From Pseudomonadota bacterium (GTDB lineage Bacteria; Pseudomonadota; Gammaproteobacteria; Burkholderiales; Thiobacillaceae), in NCBI GenBank assembly GCA_021847835.1, contig JAJZPR010000007.1:1-64000 (forward strand): 64,000 nucleotides of DNA. Direction: 5' to 3'. Of the stretch, positions 35,417 through 44,457 are shown one piece after another; the stretch's first letter is position 1, and each line of letters starts with the position of its first letter. Both the position numbers and the translations under genes were made by a program. The notes below the pieces were generated by a model. The model was not told the origin of the DNA, did not search any database, and saw only the letters and a list, made by a program, of their open reading frames with translations.

Positions 35417-36373
35417 ATGCTGACCGTCTGGCGCTTTACCGATGGCAAGCGCGGGCACGAGAACCAGTCGCTGGGGCTGGTCGAGGCGCTTTGCCGCCTG
35501 GCCGACTGCCGCGTGGAAACACTGACTGTCGCCAAAGCCTGGCCGCATTTTCTTTCCTGGCTGCTGGGCCGTTTTCCGGCGGAGAAAAGTTTGCCCAGGC
35601 CCGATCTCATCCTCGGTGCCGGCCACGCCACGCACTGGGCCATGCTGGCGGCGCGGCGTGCGCATGGGGGGAAGATCGCGGTGCTGATGAAGCCCTCGCT
35701 GCCGCTTTCATGGTTCGACTGGGTGATTGCGCCGGCGCATGACGGCCTGACCGAAAGCGCATCCGTCCTGACCACCCAGGGCGCGATCAACCGCATCCGG
35801 CCAAGTTCGACGCAGGATGCGCGGCGCGGCCTGATGCTGATCGGCGGGCCGTCGGCGGAATACGGCTGGAGCGAAACGGCCTTGTTGAAACAGATACACC
35901 TCATCGCCCTGCACCGGCCGGAAGTCGCCTGGCAACTGACCACCTCGCGCCGCACGCCGGCGGGCTTTCTCGCCAACCTTGCCAAATTGGGGCTGCCCAA
36001 CGTGAAGGCCGTTGGGCACGATGAAGTTTCTTCCGGCTGGCTGCCAGAGCAGTTCGCGCTGGCAGCCCAGGCGTGGGTCACGCCCGACAGCGCTTCCATG
36101 GTGTACGAGGCGCTCACCTCGGGCGCGGCGGTGGGCGTGTTTGATCTGCCCTACGCCAGGCCCGGGCGCGTGGCGCGCGGCCTGGAAAAGCTGGCGCAGG
36201 AAAACCGGCTGACGGCATTCTCGGACTGGGAACGCAGCGGCAAACTGCAAGCCAATATCCAAGCCCTCAACGAAGCCGAGCGCTGCGCCCGGCAATTGCT
36301 GCAATGTCTGAGAAACGCCCCTTCTCCACCGCGCGGGGAGAGCGGTGGCGGGCTCAAGGCAGTTCGGCCTTAG
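35417..36373 (+). CDS. ELM1-family (mitochondrial fission ELM1-like) protein
   Basis: A 318-residue protein of the ELM1 family, a GT-B-like fold found in bacteria near lipopolysaccharide genes: WRFTDGKRGHENQSLGLVEA, DLILGAGHATHW, then VTPDSASMVYEALTSGAAVG. Probably involved in surface glycan synthesis, though no reaction is established. The last 15 or so residues (APSPPRGESGGG onward) are encoded by a palindromic repeat, and another repeat abuts the ATG. Confidence 0.8.
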   Translation: MLTVWRFTDGKRGHENQSLGLVEALCRLADCRVETLTVAKAWPHFLSWLLGRFPAEKSLPRPDLILGAGHATHWAMLAARRAHGGKIAVLMKPSLPLSWFDWVIAPAHDGLTESASVLTTQGAINRIRPSSTQDARRGLMLIGGPSAEYGWSETALLKQIHLIALHRPEVAWQLTTSRRTPAGFLANLAKLGLPNVKAVGHDEVSSGWLPEQFALAAQAWVTPDSASMVYEALTSGAAVGVFDLPYARPGRVARGLEKLAQENRLTAFSDWERSGKLQANIQALNEAERCARQLLQCLRNAPSPPRGESGGGLKAVRP

Positions 36374-36475
36374 ACCCTTCTCCCCACCCACGTGGGGGGC
36401 CGGGGCGGGCTCAAGGCAGCCCAGCAAAAGACCCTCCTCTCCACTCCGTGGGGAGGGTCGGGGCGGGGAGGCGCC
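36313..36475. repeat. third cluster of palindromic repeats (diverged)
   Basis: Three decayed reverse-type units: one inside the ELM1-like 3' end (CCACCGCGCGGGGAGAGCGG), one at about 36379-36410 (CCCCACCCACGTGGGG), one at about 36433-36470 (CTCCACTCCGTGGGGAGG). The spacers CTCAAGGCAGTTCGGCCTTA and GCCCAGCAAAAGACC match those of the other clusters. The rest, up to mntA, contains nothing recognised except an AT-rich patch near 36520-36550 that may hold the mntA promoter. Confidence 0.85.
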
Positions 36476-36585
36476 TGTCGCAAGCTGAGAAGGCGCGTCA
36501 AGTTCATTCGTTTCGGATCAATAACAACTGCCGCCGGGTTTATAATTCCCATCGAATCCATGATGTCAGCGGGAAACGACAGCAC

Positions 36586-36903
36586 ATGAGACTGAAACCG
36601 CAGGAAGTGGACGCCATCACCCGTGCCGCGCGCGAAGTGTTCGCGCCCGGCACGGCCGTGTTCCTGTTCGGTTCGCGCGCGGACGACGGCAGGCGCGGCG
36701 GCGACATCGATCTCCTCATCGAGACACGCCAGCCCATGACCCCAGCCGAACTGGTCGAGCAGCGAACCCGCTTCGTGTCCCGTCTCTATCGCGCACTCGA
36801 TGAGCAGCGCATCGATATCGTGATCACCGCCCAGGAACAGCAGGACCCGAGGCCCGTGGTGGCTGCCGCAAGAAGAACCGGCATACTGCTGGCGCAGATA
36901 TGA
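36586..36903 (+). CDS. mntA: MNT-type nucleotidyltransferase antitoxin
   Basis: A 105-residue minimal nucleotidyltransferase with FLFGSRADDGRRGGDIDLLI (the GSx9-10DxD signature) and a third acidic residue in RIDIVI. In characterised pairs MntA neutralises HepT by adding AMP to a tyrosine. Its stop overlaps the hepT start (ATGA at 36900-36903). Confidence 0.9.
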   Translation: MRLKPQEVDAITRAAREVFAPGTAVFLFGSRADDGRRGGDIDLLIETRQPMTPAELVEQRTRFVSRLYRALDEQRIDIVITAQEQQDPRPVVAAARRTGILLAQI

Positions 36904-37379
36904 ATCCCGCAGACAAACTCAATGCCGCGCTGTGGGAGGCCGACCGTCACGCGGAAACGTTTACGGAAGCCTTGGCGGAATGGGACAGCGCCCCGGCTGC
37001 CGATTGGCAGTCGCTGGAAGCCGACCGCGGCCGTGTCCGGCTGGTGGACCAATTGCTCTTCCGCTTTCTCAAGCTTCAGGATGCGGTGGGTGAGCGCCTG
37101 GTGCCGGCCACCCTCGCCGCGCTGGACGAGCCGTTTGAGGAGTGGGCCATGCGCGACCGCCTCAACCGGCTGGAAAAGCTCGGGTATCTTGACGTCGACA
37201 AGTGGCTGGCCTGGCGCGAAACCCGCAACAGACTGGCCCACGAGTACCCCGACCGGCCTGAATTGCGTTTCGCCGCACTGCTGGCGGCTATTGCCGCCGC
37301 GCGCGCCCTTGCAGCGCTTTATGCAAACTGGCGCGCACGTCTGGCCGCGGAAAAGCTGATCGAAGCCGGCGGGAGATGA
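36900..37379 (+). CDS. hepT: HEPN-domain toxin HepT-like
   Basis: A 159-residue all-helical HEPN protein. The RNase motif RNRLAHEY fits Rx4HxY, including the tyrosine that MntA modifies in characterised systems. Longer and more Trp-rich than many HepT proteins, resembling the HEPN branch opening MNPADKLNAALWEADRHAE. Likely an RNase toxin held in check by MntA. Confidence 0.85.
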   Translation: MNPADKLNAALWEADRHAETFTEALAEWDSAPAADWQSLEADRGRVRLVDQLLFRFLKLQDAVGERLVPATLAALDEPFEEWAMRDRLNRLEKLGYLDVDKWLAWRETRNRLAHEYPDRPELRFAALLAAIAAARALAALYANWRARLAAEKLIEAGGR

Positions 37380-37389
37380 AAGAATCTCC

Positions 37390-38517
37390 TTGAATCGCAA
37401 ACTAACCGTCGTGCAAGTCCTGCCCGCGCTGCAATCCGGCGGCGTCGAGCGCGGCACCCTGGAAGTGGGCAGGCATCTGGTCGAACACGGCCACCGCTCC
37501 ATCGTGATTTCCGCCGGCGGGCGCATGGTGGAACAGCTCGTGCGCGAAGGCAGCGAACACGTCGCATGGGACATCGGGCGCAAAAATCTGCTGACCCTGC
37601 GCCTGATTCCAAAACTCAGGCGTTTCCTGATCGAGAACAAGGTCGACATCCTCCACGTCCGCTCGCGCATGCCGGCCTGGATCGCGTATCTCGCCTGGAA
37701 GGGCATGGACCCGAAAACCCGGCCGCGCTTCGTCACCACCGTGCACGGCCCCTATTCGGTCAATGCCTACAGCGCGGTGATGACCCGCGGCGAGCGGGTG
37801 ATCGTCATCTCGGAAATGATCCGAGACTATGTGCTGAAAAACTATCCCGCCACCGACCCGGGCAAGCTGCGCCTGATCTATCGCGGCGTGGACCCGAGGG
37901 AATTTCCCTACGGCCACAAGCCGGATCAGGCCTGGCTGGATGCGTGGCACCGGCAATACCCGCAGACCATGGGAAAGAAACTGATCACCCTGCCCGCCCG
38001 CATCACGCGCTGGAAGGGCCAGGAGGACTTCATCGAACTGATGGCGCGGCTCGGGGACAAACACCCGGAAGCGCACGGCCTGATCGTGGGCGAGGCCAAG
38101 GGCGGGAAAAGCCGTTTCCTCGACGAACTCAAGGAAAAAGCCGCGAGCCTGGGCGTGAGCGACCGCATCACGTTCATCGGCCATCGCGGCGACCTGCGCG
38201 AGGTCATGGCCATTTCCTCCGTCGTGCTCTCGCTGTCGCGCGAGCCCGAGGCCTTCGGCCGCACCACGGTCGAGGCCCTGAGTCTGGGCGTGCCGGTAAT
38301 CGGCTACAATCATGGCGGCGTGGGCGAACAATTGGCCGCCATTCTGCCCACGGGCGCCGTCGCCCTGAACGACATCGAGACCATCGCAAGCCTGATGCAG
38401 GACTGGTTGCGCCAGCCGCCGCAAATACCCCAACACCAGCCGTTCACTTTGGAACGGATGCTGAACGATACGCTGAATGTCTATCTCGAACTTGCCCAGG
38501 ATCAACCTGTCCGCTGA
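37390..38517 (+). CDS. GT4-family glycosyltransferase
   Basis: A 375-residue GT-B glycosyltransferase: QVLPALQSGGVERGTLEVGR at the N-terminus, VTTVHGPYSVN, and the GT4 donor motif EPEAFGRTTVEALSLGVPVI (E-x7-E). Cytosolic face, adding a sugar to an LPS or O-chain acceptor; donor unknown. Start is TTG at 37390. It overlaps the next gene by 41 bases. Confidence 0.9.
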   Translation: MNRKLTVVQVLPALQSGGVERGTLEVGRHLVEHGHRSIVISAGGRMVEQLVREGSEHVAWDIGRKNLLTLRLIPKLRRFLIENKVDILHVRSRMPAWIAYLAWKGMDPKTRPRFVTTVHGPYSVNAYSAVMTRGERVIVISEMIRDYVLKNYPATDPGKLRLIYRGVDPREFPYGHKPDQAWLDAWHRQYPQTMGKKLITLPARITRWKGQEDFIELMARLGDKHPEAHGLIVGEAKGGKSRFLDELKEKAASLGVSDRITFIGHRGDLREVMAISSVVLSLSREPEAFGRTTVEALSLGVPVIGYNHGGVGEQLAAILPTGAVALNDIETIASLMQDWLRQPPQIPQHQPFTLERMLNDTLNVYLELAQDQPVR

Positions 38518-39733
38518 ACGCATCGCCCGCTTTCTCGGTTTCATGCTGGTCGCCTGGCAGCCTTTCATAAGCGGCGCCCGCCTGCCTTCGATACTCCTGC
38601 TGCTGCTGGGCAGCTGGATGCTGTGGCACAAGCGGATCGATTTCTCTTCGGCGGCGGCCAAACGCCTGGGCATCGTTTTTCTGCTGCTGGGCATTCCGGT
38701 CCTGCTCTCCATACCCGGCTCGTTCCACCCGCAGGCCAGCATCCATATCGCCATCGTCATGGTTTTCTTCTATGTTGGCGGGTTGGCCCTGCTGCAAGGC
38801 TTTGCGCGCGACGAAGACCATGCGTGGCTGCAACGCTGGCTGCTGATCGTGGTGATGGCCTGGGTGGCAGACGGCTACGTTCAGTATTTCTTCGGCAAGG
38901 ACCTGCTGGGCGTCACATTGAGCGAGGACGGACGCGTGCTCGGCCCCTTCAACGGCAACCTGCATTTCAGCCTGTTCATCACCATTCTGATGCCGATGAT
39001 TTTCTGGCGGCTGGCAAGCCGGCGCCCCTGGCTTTCCCTGGCCCTGATCGGGCTGCTGGGCTTCATCGCCGCCATGGGCGGCGCGCACACCAACATGCTG
39101 TTTTTTCTGCTGGGCTGCCTGGTCCTGCTGCCCAGGTTCGGCTGGCCCCAGCGGACAACCCTGGTCGCCGCGGGCGTGGCCGTCGTCATCGCCGCTGCCG
39201 CACTTTCGCCCCAGACGACACAGCGCCTGGCCAGCGTCGAACAGCTTCTCCAGAGCGGCGGGAAGCCGCTCGCCCAAAAGCTGGATGAAACCCTCAGCGG
39301 CCGGGTGACGATCTGGGAAACGGCCTGGAACATGCTCAAGGACAAGCCCTTGACCGGCGTGGGCGCCGGTGCATTCGCCGAGGCCTACGACCATTACAGC
39401 ACACGCCCCGATGACCCTTTCCGCACCACCGGCTCATACGGCAGCCCCACCCACGCCCACCAGATGTACGTGTCCATCGCGGCCGAATCCGGCTGGCCGG
39501 GCCTGGCGGGGCTCGTGGCAGCCATCGGCCTGTGCGGATTCTGGCTCTTGCGCGCCCCGGCCGAACGGCGCCGCCAGGCCGCGCCCTACGCCGCCTCGCT
39601 GCTCGTCATCGCCTTTCCGATACAATCCCAGCCGGTGCTTTACACGATATGGTGGTTCCCGGTCGTGCTGCTGCTGTTGTGCGGCATGATCGCGGCACTG
39701 GGACAAAACCAGCCATTAGAGAAAAACTCATGA
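38477..39733 (+). CDS. O-antigen ligase/polymerase family protein
   Basis: A 418-residue membrane protein with about 11-12 spans and the large periplasmic loop typical of the Wzy/WaaL family. Near residues 275-335 the signature SGRVTIWETAWNMLKDKPLT, GVGAGAF and HAHQMYVSIAAESGWPGL is seen, including the catalytic-type His. WaaL (ligase) and Wzy (polymerase) are not separable by sequence here. The ATG lies inside the GT4 gene and the stop overlaps the next start. Confidence 0.88.
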   Translation: MSISNLPRINLSAERIARFLGFMLVAWQPFISGARLPSILLLLLGSWMLWHKRIDFSSAAAKRLGIVFLLLGIPVLLSIPGSFHPQASIHIAIVMVFFYVGGLALLQGFARDEDHAWLQRWLLIVVMAWVADGYVQYFFGKDLLGVTLSEDGRVLGPFNGNLHFSLFITILMPMIFWRLASRRPWLSLALIGLLGFIAAMGGAHTNMLFFLLGCLVLLPRFGWPQRTTLVAAGVAVVIAAAALSPQTTQRLASVEQLLQSGGKPLAQKLDETLSGRVTIWETAWNMLKDKPLTGVGAGAFAEAYDHYSTRPDDPFRTTGSYGSPTHAHQMYVSIAAESGWPGLAGLVAAIGLCGFWLLRAPAERRRQAAPYAASLLVIAFPIQSQPVLYTIWWFPVVLLLLCGMIAALGQNQPLEKNS

Positions 39734-40416
39734 GCCTCAAGGAACTGAGCCGGACTTTACGCATTCCCTTCAACAGGTTTTTCGCCTTCCGCAGGCTCAG
39801 GCAGTACCACGCCAGCTCGCGCAGCCTGGAAGAAACCGTCGACTGGGCGATGAGCTTCGGCCGCTATGGCTATTTCACGATCACGACGCTTCAAAAGCGG
39901 TCCGAAATCCTCGCGCTGGCCAATGCGGTCAAATCGCTCAACCCCCGCACCATCCTGGAAATCGGCACCGCGCGCGGCGGCACGCTGCTGATCTGGTCCA
40001 GCCTGGCCTCGGCAAAGGTCGTCAGCTGCGACCTCGTGCACCGCGAACCCCAGAAAGCCCTGCTCGAAGCCCTGCCGCCCCCCGGCTCGAACTGCCGGGT
40101 CAGGCTGCTGACCGGCGACTCCCACGCGCCCGAATTCAAGCAGCGCGTGGCTGCCGAACTCGGCGGGGAAAAAGTCGACTTCCTGTTCATCGACGGCGAC
40201 CATACCGTCGAGGGCGTCACCGCCGACTACGAAGACTACCGCGAATTCGTGCGCCCCGGCGGCATCATCGCCTTCCACGACATCGTGGAGAAACAGCCGT
40301 TCGAGACCAATCAGGTGCATCGGTTCTGGCAAGTCATCAAGAAACGAACCGATACCGAAGAATTCATCGACGATCCGGATCAATGCGGTTTCGGCATCGG
40401 CATTGTCCGGGTCTAG
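39730..40416 (+). CDS. class I SAM-dependent methyltransferase
   Basis: A 228-residue methyltransferase of the cephalosporin-hydroxylase/Methyltransf_24 type: RTILEIGTARGGTLLIWSSL (SAM loop), FLFIDGDHTVEGVTADYEDY and PGGIIAFHDIV. Probably modifies a sugar of the surface glycan given its place. ATGA overlap with the ligase gene. Convergent with the following glycosyltransferase, 41 bases apart. Confidence 0.88.
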   Translation: MSLKELSRTLRIPFNRFFAFRRLRQYHASSRSLEETVDWAMSFGRYGYFTITTLQKRSEILALANAVKSLNPRTILEIGTARGGTLLIWSSLASAKVVSCDLVHREPQKALLEALPPPGSNCRVRLLTGDSHAPEFKQRVAAELGGEKVDFLFIDGDHTVEGVTADYEDYREFVRPGGIIAFHDIVEKQPFETNQVHRFWQVIKKRTDTEEFIDDPDQCGFGIGIVRV

Positions 40417-40457
40417 GCATCAATCGGAATTTCCAGGCCAGGGGCCCAAAAAAACGG

Positions 40458-41519
40458 CTATCGTTGCGGAAGCATGGATAGCGTCTTCCCAAGCTGCGCC
40501 ATCACCACCTCGTTTGAGAAACACTCCCGATAGGCAAACGACGCCCGCTCGCCCAGTTCTGCAAGTTCAACCCTTCTAGAGGCGAGCGAAGCCACAGCGT
40601 TGGCGAGCTGTTGCGCATTGCCCGCTTCCACCCAGACCATCCCGCTTTGCGGCCTGTCGACCAAACGGGCCGGGTAGGCAGCCGAGCTCCGGGTGATCAC
40701 CGGCCGGCCGCACGCGAGGGACTGGAAAACCTTGTTGGGGATGACGCGCGAAGCCTTGGCCGAGCTGCCGAACACGCCCAGCAGGATGTCGGCCCTGTGG
40801 ATGCGTTCGGGTAGTTGCGTGTAGGGCAGCCAGTCTTCGAAGGCCACATTGGCCAATCCCCTCGCCTTCTCCTTGCAGAGATTGCGCAGCGGCCCTTCTC
40901 CCAGCAATACCCAGCGCACCGGCGGCCCCTGGTAGCGCTCCGCCGCTTCGACAATCACTTCGGGGCCCTGCAGGTCGATGAAACTTCCATAGAACAGCAC
41001 CTCGATAACTCTGCCATCGCTGTGCTCGGGCATGGGCGCAGGATGAAACAGCGGTTCCTCGGCACCGACATAGACCACTTTCAGGCGTGCCGGATCCAGG
41101 CCAAATTCTCGCGCGAAATAATCGGCATGCAGCGGGGTATCCGCCAGAATGATGTCGGCTGATTGAAGGAGCTTCTGCTCCCATTCGTGCAGCCTTCGAG
41201 CCTCGCGGCTTGCCGGCGAAAATTTGGCACGCTCGCATACCTGCTTGTCGTAGGCGCTGATCAGCGGGTCGAACACCAAAGGTATTCCGCGCGCCCGGCT
41301 CCAGCGCCGTGCGGCTGCGAGATCGCGCTGGCGGAAGCAGGGCACCCACACCAGGTCCGGTTTGGGCAGGCGGCGCAGCCAGGCTTCCAGATCGGCCATG
41401 CCGCTGATGGCTGGATGAAAATCAACGATGCGCCAGCCCAGCCCGGGCAGCAGCAAGCGCAGGATGCGGTTGCGGGAATAATCCGGGTCGAAGCGGCCCC
41501 ACCAGAGCATTGTCCGCAT
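40458..41519 (-). CDS. GT4-like glycosyltransferase
   Basis: A 353-residue GT-B fold protein: MRTMLWWGRFDPDYSRNRIL, VLFYGSFIDLQGPEVIVEAA, VLLGEGPLRN, and ADILLGVFGSSAKASRVIPNKVFQ (split here by FGSS) followed by SLACGRPVITRS. The in-frame region upstream of 41519 overlaps the GT2 gene in another frame and is not part of it. Last of three minus-strand glycosyltransferases. Confidence 0.87.
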   Translation of the reverse strand: MRTMLWWGRFDPDYSRNRILRLLLPGLGWRIVDFHPAISGMADLEAWLRRLPKPDLVWVPCFRQRDLAAARRWSRARGIPLVFDPLISAYDKQVCERAKFSPASREARRLHEWEQKLLQSADIILADTPLHADYFAREFGLDPARLKVVYVGAEEPLFHPAPMPEHSDGRVIEVLFYGSFIDLQGPEVIVEAAERYQGPPVRWVLLGEGPLRNLCKEKARGLANVAFEDWLPYTQLPERIHRADILLGVFGSSAKASRVIPNKVFQSLACGRPVITRSSAAYPARLVDRPQSGMVWVEAGNAQQLANAVASLASRRVELAELGERASFAYRECFSNEVVMAQLGKTLSMLPQR

Positions 41520-41521
41520 GT

Positions 41522-42298
41522 TCAGCGCCCGCGACGCAACAGGCGTTGCCGTTCCCGCGTTTTCGCCAGGCGGATGAAGCGCTGGAAGGCATACATGTAG
41601 CTCACCACGATGCCGTCGACGCCATTGACGAATTCGCGGCGCAGAAAATATTGTTTGAAGAAGGCGAAAACCGGCGTGAAGAGCAGCGCAAACAGGCCGG
41701 GGTCGCGGCCGCGCGCGGCAAGCACTTCGGCCTGGGCGCTGGAATAGCCGTTCACCTTGTCGACATGGTGCGCCAGGGAGCGGAAGGAACGGTGCAGCAC
41801 CATGCCCTTCAGATGGCCGACCCTGCCTTCGCGCACCACCACGGAGTCGTGCACCAACTCGTCCTTGAAGCCTGCCTTGTCCTTGCGGTAGAGCCGCACG
41901 GGATGATGGAATGCCGTCCACGGGTGGCCCGATTCCTGGAATGGATAGAGCGGCAGGATGGGCAAGGTATAGGCGACGCAGGGCGGCTCGCCGTCGTGGA
42001 ACAAGGCCCGCATCTCTTTCCCCAGCTCGGGCGAAACCTCCTCGTCCGCATCCAGGTTGAGCAGCCACGGGTTGCGGCACAAGCCTTCCGCAAACACTTT
42101 CTGGGGGCCGTAGCCGCGCCATTCGTTGAACACCACGCGCGCGCCCAGGGATTCGCTGACGGCCACCGTGTCGTCCTCGCTGCCGCTGTCGACCACGATG
42201 ACCTCGTCCACCCAGTCACGCACCGCCCGGATGACAACCGGGATGCGGTCGGCCTCGTTCCTGGCGATGATGAAGACGGAAACCGGCAGCCTGTTCAT
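41522..42298 (-). CDS. GT2-family glycosyltransferase, WaaE/KdtX-like
   Basis: A 258-residue GT-A enzyme: VSVFIIARNEADRIPVVIRA, VIVVDSGSEDDTV and LNLDADEEVSPEL (DxD). The LYRKDKAGFKDELVHDSVVV stretch is typical of the WaaE/KdtX LPS-core glucosyltransferase group. ATGA overlap with the upstream GT2 gene. Confidence 0.9.
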   Translation of the reverse strand: MNRLPVSVFIIARNEADRIPVVIRAVRDWVDEVIVVDSGSEDDTVAVSESLGARVVFNEWRGYGPQKVFAEGLCRNPWLLNLDADEEVSPELGKEMRALFHDGEPPCVAYTLPILPLYPFQESGHPWTAFHHPVRLYRKDKAGFKDELVHDSVVVREGRVGHLKGMVLHRSFRSLAHHVDKVNGYSSAQAEVLAARGRDPGLFALLFTPVFAFFKQYFLRREFVNGVDGIVVSYMYAFQRFIRLAKTRERQRLLRRGR

Positions 42299-43248
42299 GT
42301 CTTCTCACCTGTCGTGCCGCGCGGGCATTTGTCGGGCAGGCCCCAGTTTTCCGGGCATCCCGAGGCCAGCCATGCCAGTTGTGTGGAATAAATGGCGAGT
42401 TTTCTGCGCAAGGTCTGCACCCGCCCCAAGGTGAGCAGCACCAGCACGAGATGCGTTGCAGTGTTGACGGCCAGTCTCAGTATCCGCCATAGCGACAGCG
42501 GCAGCGCAAGCATGAAGGGCATGGTTTTCCGGTAATAGAGCAAACGGGAACGCAAAACCTCCACCTGGGCATCGCGCCGCACGCTGCGGGTGCTCGCGCC
42601 TTTCAGGTGCCTGATGCGGATGCGCGGATCAACCATCACTTTCCATCCTTGCCGGCGCAGACGCACGCACCATTCGGTTTCCTCGAAGTAGAAAAAGAAA
42701 TCCTCGTCCAGCGGACCGGCATCGCTCAGCGCCGCGCGGCGCAGCGCCATGCAGGCCCCCACCAGGGTTTCCACCTCGACGGGCTCCGCCAGGTTCGAGA
42801 CATCCGGATGCCTGCGGCGAAGCAAGCCGATCTCGGTAAGAAAGCTTGGCGCCACCCCTGCCGATCGCTGCGGCCGCCCGTCTTCGCCGATCAGCTGGCC
42901 GCCGATCAGCGCCGCTTTCGGGTCGGCCGCGAAATCTTCGGCGAAGCGCTCCAGCGCGCCGATGGGCAGAAAGGCATCGTTATTGAGAAACAGGATGAAA
43001 TCGCCGCGGGCCTGCCTCAAGCCCTGATTGCAGGCCCTGGCGAAACCGTTGTTGCAGCCGTTCCCGATGATCCGGATTTCTGGGAAGCATGCCTTGACCT
43101 GCGCGACCGAGTCGTCGCCGCTGCCGTTGTCCACCAGAATGACTTCGTCATTCGTGCCGATTGTCTGCGTCAGCGCAGACAGCGCATCCAGTAGCATTTG
43201 CACACCGTTACGGTGGACAATAACGACCGAGAAGCGTACCTCAGCCAA
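42295..43248 (-). CDS. GT2-family glycosyltransferase, rhamnosyltransferase-like
   Basis: A 317-residue GT-A enzyme: FSVVIVHRNGVQMLLDALSA, EVILVDNGSGDDSV, FILFLNNDAFLP (NND motif), and EETEWCVRLRRQGWKVMVDP, the pattern of WbbL-like rhamnosyltransferases. A hydrophobic segment near the C-terminus (LSLWRILRLAVNTATHLVLV) may anchor it to the membrane. First of the three minus-strand genes, divergent from the GT10 gene. Confidence 0.9.
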   Translation of the reverse strand: MAEVRFSVVIVHRNGVQMLLDALSALTQTIGTNDEVILVDNGSGDDSVAQVKACFPEIRIIGNGCNNGFARACNQGLRQARGDFILFLNNDAFLPIGALERFAEDFAADPKAALIGGQLIGEDGRPQRSAGVAPSFLTEIGLLRRRHPDVSNLAEPVEVETLVGACMALRRAALSDAGPLDEDFFFYFEETEWCVRLRRQGWKVMVDPRIRIRHLKGASTRSVRRDAQVEVLRSRLLYYRKTMPFMLALPLSLWRILRLAVNTATHLVLVLLTLGRVQTLRRKLAIYSTQLAWLASGCPENWGLPDKCPRGTTGEKT

Positions 43249-43374
43249 GGCTGAAAATTCCTTCCATCGGGACGATCAGGCAAAACAGCGTACGCATCTC
43301 CGGAAAACGCACCATTCGTGGCATGAAGGTGCGTTTATTATAAGAGCATTCATGCATTTGCCCCGCCTCTCCCC

Positions 43375-44445
43375 ATGACCAACAACAACACCAACTCCGA
43401 TCTCCCGGAAATTCGCGTCAAGGTGATGGCGGCGATCCCTCTGACCTACCTGCTGCGCCAGTTGCCGGGCAGCAGGCCAGCGTGGGGAAATTGCCGCTTC
43501 AGCTTCGATCCGGCCGACAGGCACTACGACTGGCTGGTGGTGTATGACGATCTGCCTGCCCGCCATGGCGAAGCGCGCAAGCAGCGCTTCGAGCAACTGG
43601 CCTGCCCCGCTTCGCACACCCTGCTCACCACCAGCGAACCTTCCTCCATCAAGCATTACGGCAACGCCTACGTGAGCCAGTTCGGCTGCGTGATCACCAG
43701 CCAGGAGGCATGGGCGCTGCCGCACAGGGACAGGGTGTTTTCCCAGGCCGGGCTGCACTGGTTCTACGGCCTCGGCAAAAGCCGGGTTCTCGCCTTCGAT
43801 GACATGCTCGCACATCCGCCGCACGACAAATCGAAGGATGTTTCCATGATGTTCACGCCCAAGCGCATGCGGCACACGCTGCATCACAGGCGTTTCAATT
43901 TCCTGCGGGATCTGATGCAGATCATGCCGGAAATCGATGTCTTCGGCCGCGGCGCGCGCCCCCTGGAAGACGACGACAAGGCGCATGCCCTGAATGCCTA
44001 CCGCTACCATGTTGCGGCCGAGAACTACATCGGCCCGCATCACTGGACCGAGAAACTCGCCGACGCCTTTCTCGGCCTGACCCTGCCTTTCTATGCCGGC
44101 TGTCCGAACGCGGCAGACTATTTCCCGGCCGACAGCTTCATCCCCATCGACATGAAGGATCCCGCCGGCGCCGCCCGCATCATTCGCGAGGCGATCGCGA
44201 ACAACGAATACGAAAAGCGCCTGCCTTCGATCATCGAAGCCCGCCGGCGCGTGCTGTACGAGCACAATTTCTTCGCCCTGGTTTCCCGCGAGATCGAAAA
44301 GCGCCACCGGCCGGATGCGGCAGCGGAAAGCGGTGCGGTGATCCATTCGCGCCACGCCCTGCGCAGCAGAAATCCCTTCAGCGCCCTGCACGGCCTCTAT
44401 GGAAAGGCGCGCGCCAGGGCTTTCCATTTCCTGCGGCGCGGCTGA
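43375..44445 (+). CDS. GT10-family (alpha-1,3-fucosyltransferase-like) glycosyltransferase
   Basis: A 356-residue protein. The C-terminal half has the GT10 donor motif: YRYHVAAENYIGPHHWTEKL then ADAFLGLTLPFYAGCPNAAD. This predicts transfer of fucose or a related GDP-sugar, possibly to LPS. The N-terminal half (AAIPLTYLLRQLPGSRPAWG) is not a signal peptide. AT-rich TTATTATAAG at about 43336 may be its -10. Followed by the ArnT-like gene after 12 bases. Confidence 0.85.
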   Translation: MTNNNTNSDLPEIRVKVMAAIPLTYLLRQLPGSRPAWGNCRFSFDPADRHYDWLVVYDDLPARHGEARKQRFEQLACPASHTLLTTSEPSSIKHYGNAYVSQFGCVITSQEAWALPHRDRVFSQAGLHWFYGLGKSRVLAFDDMLAHPPHDKSKDVSMMFTPKRMRHTLHHRRFNFLRDLMQIMPEIDVFGRGARPLEDDDKAHALNAYRYHVAAENYIGPHHWTEKLADAFLGLTLPFYAGCPNAADYFPADSFIPIDMKDPAGAARIIREAIANNEYEKRLPSIIEARRRVLYEHNFFALVSREIEKRHRPDAAAESGAVIHSRHALRSRNPFSALHGLYGKARARAFHFLRRG

Positions 44446-44457
44446 ACCTCGGCAACA

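Noticed and set aside
41520-42122. N-terminal extension of the GT4-like gene to 554 residues
   Set aside because: The extension lies inside the GT2 gene in another frame and is Arg/Ala-rich without motifs; MRTMLWWG at 41519 is a natural start.
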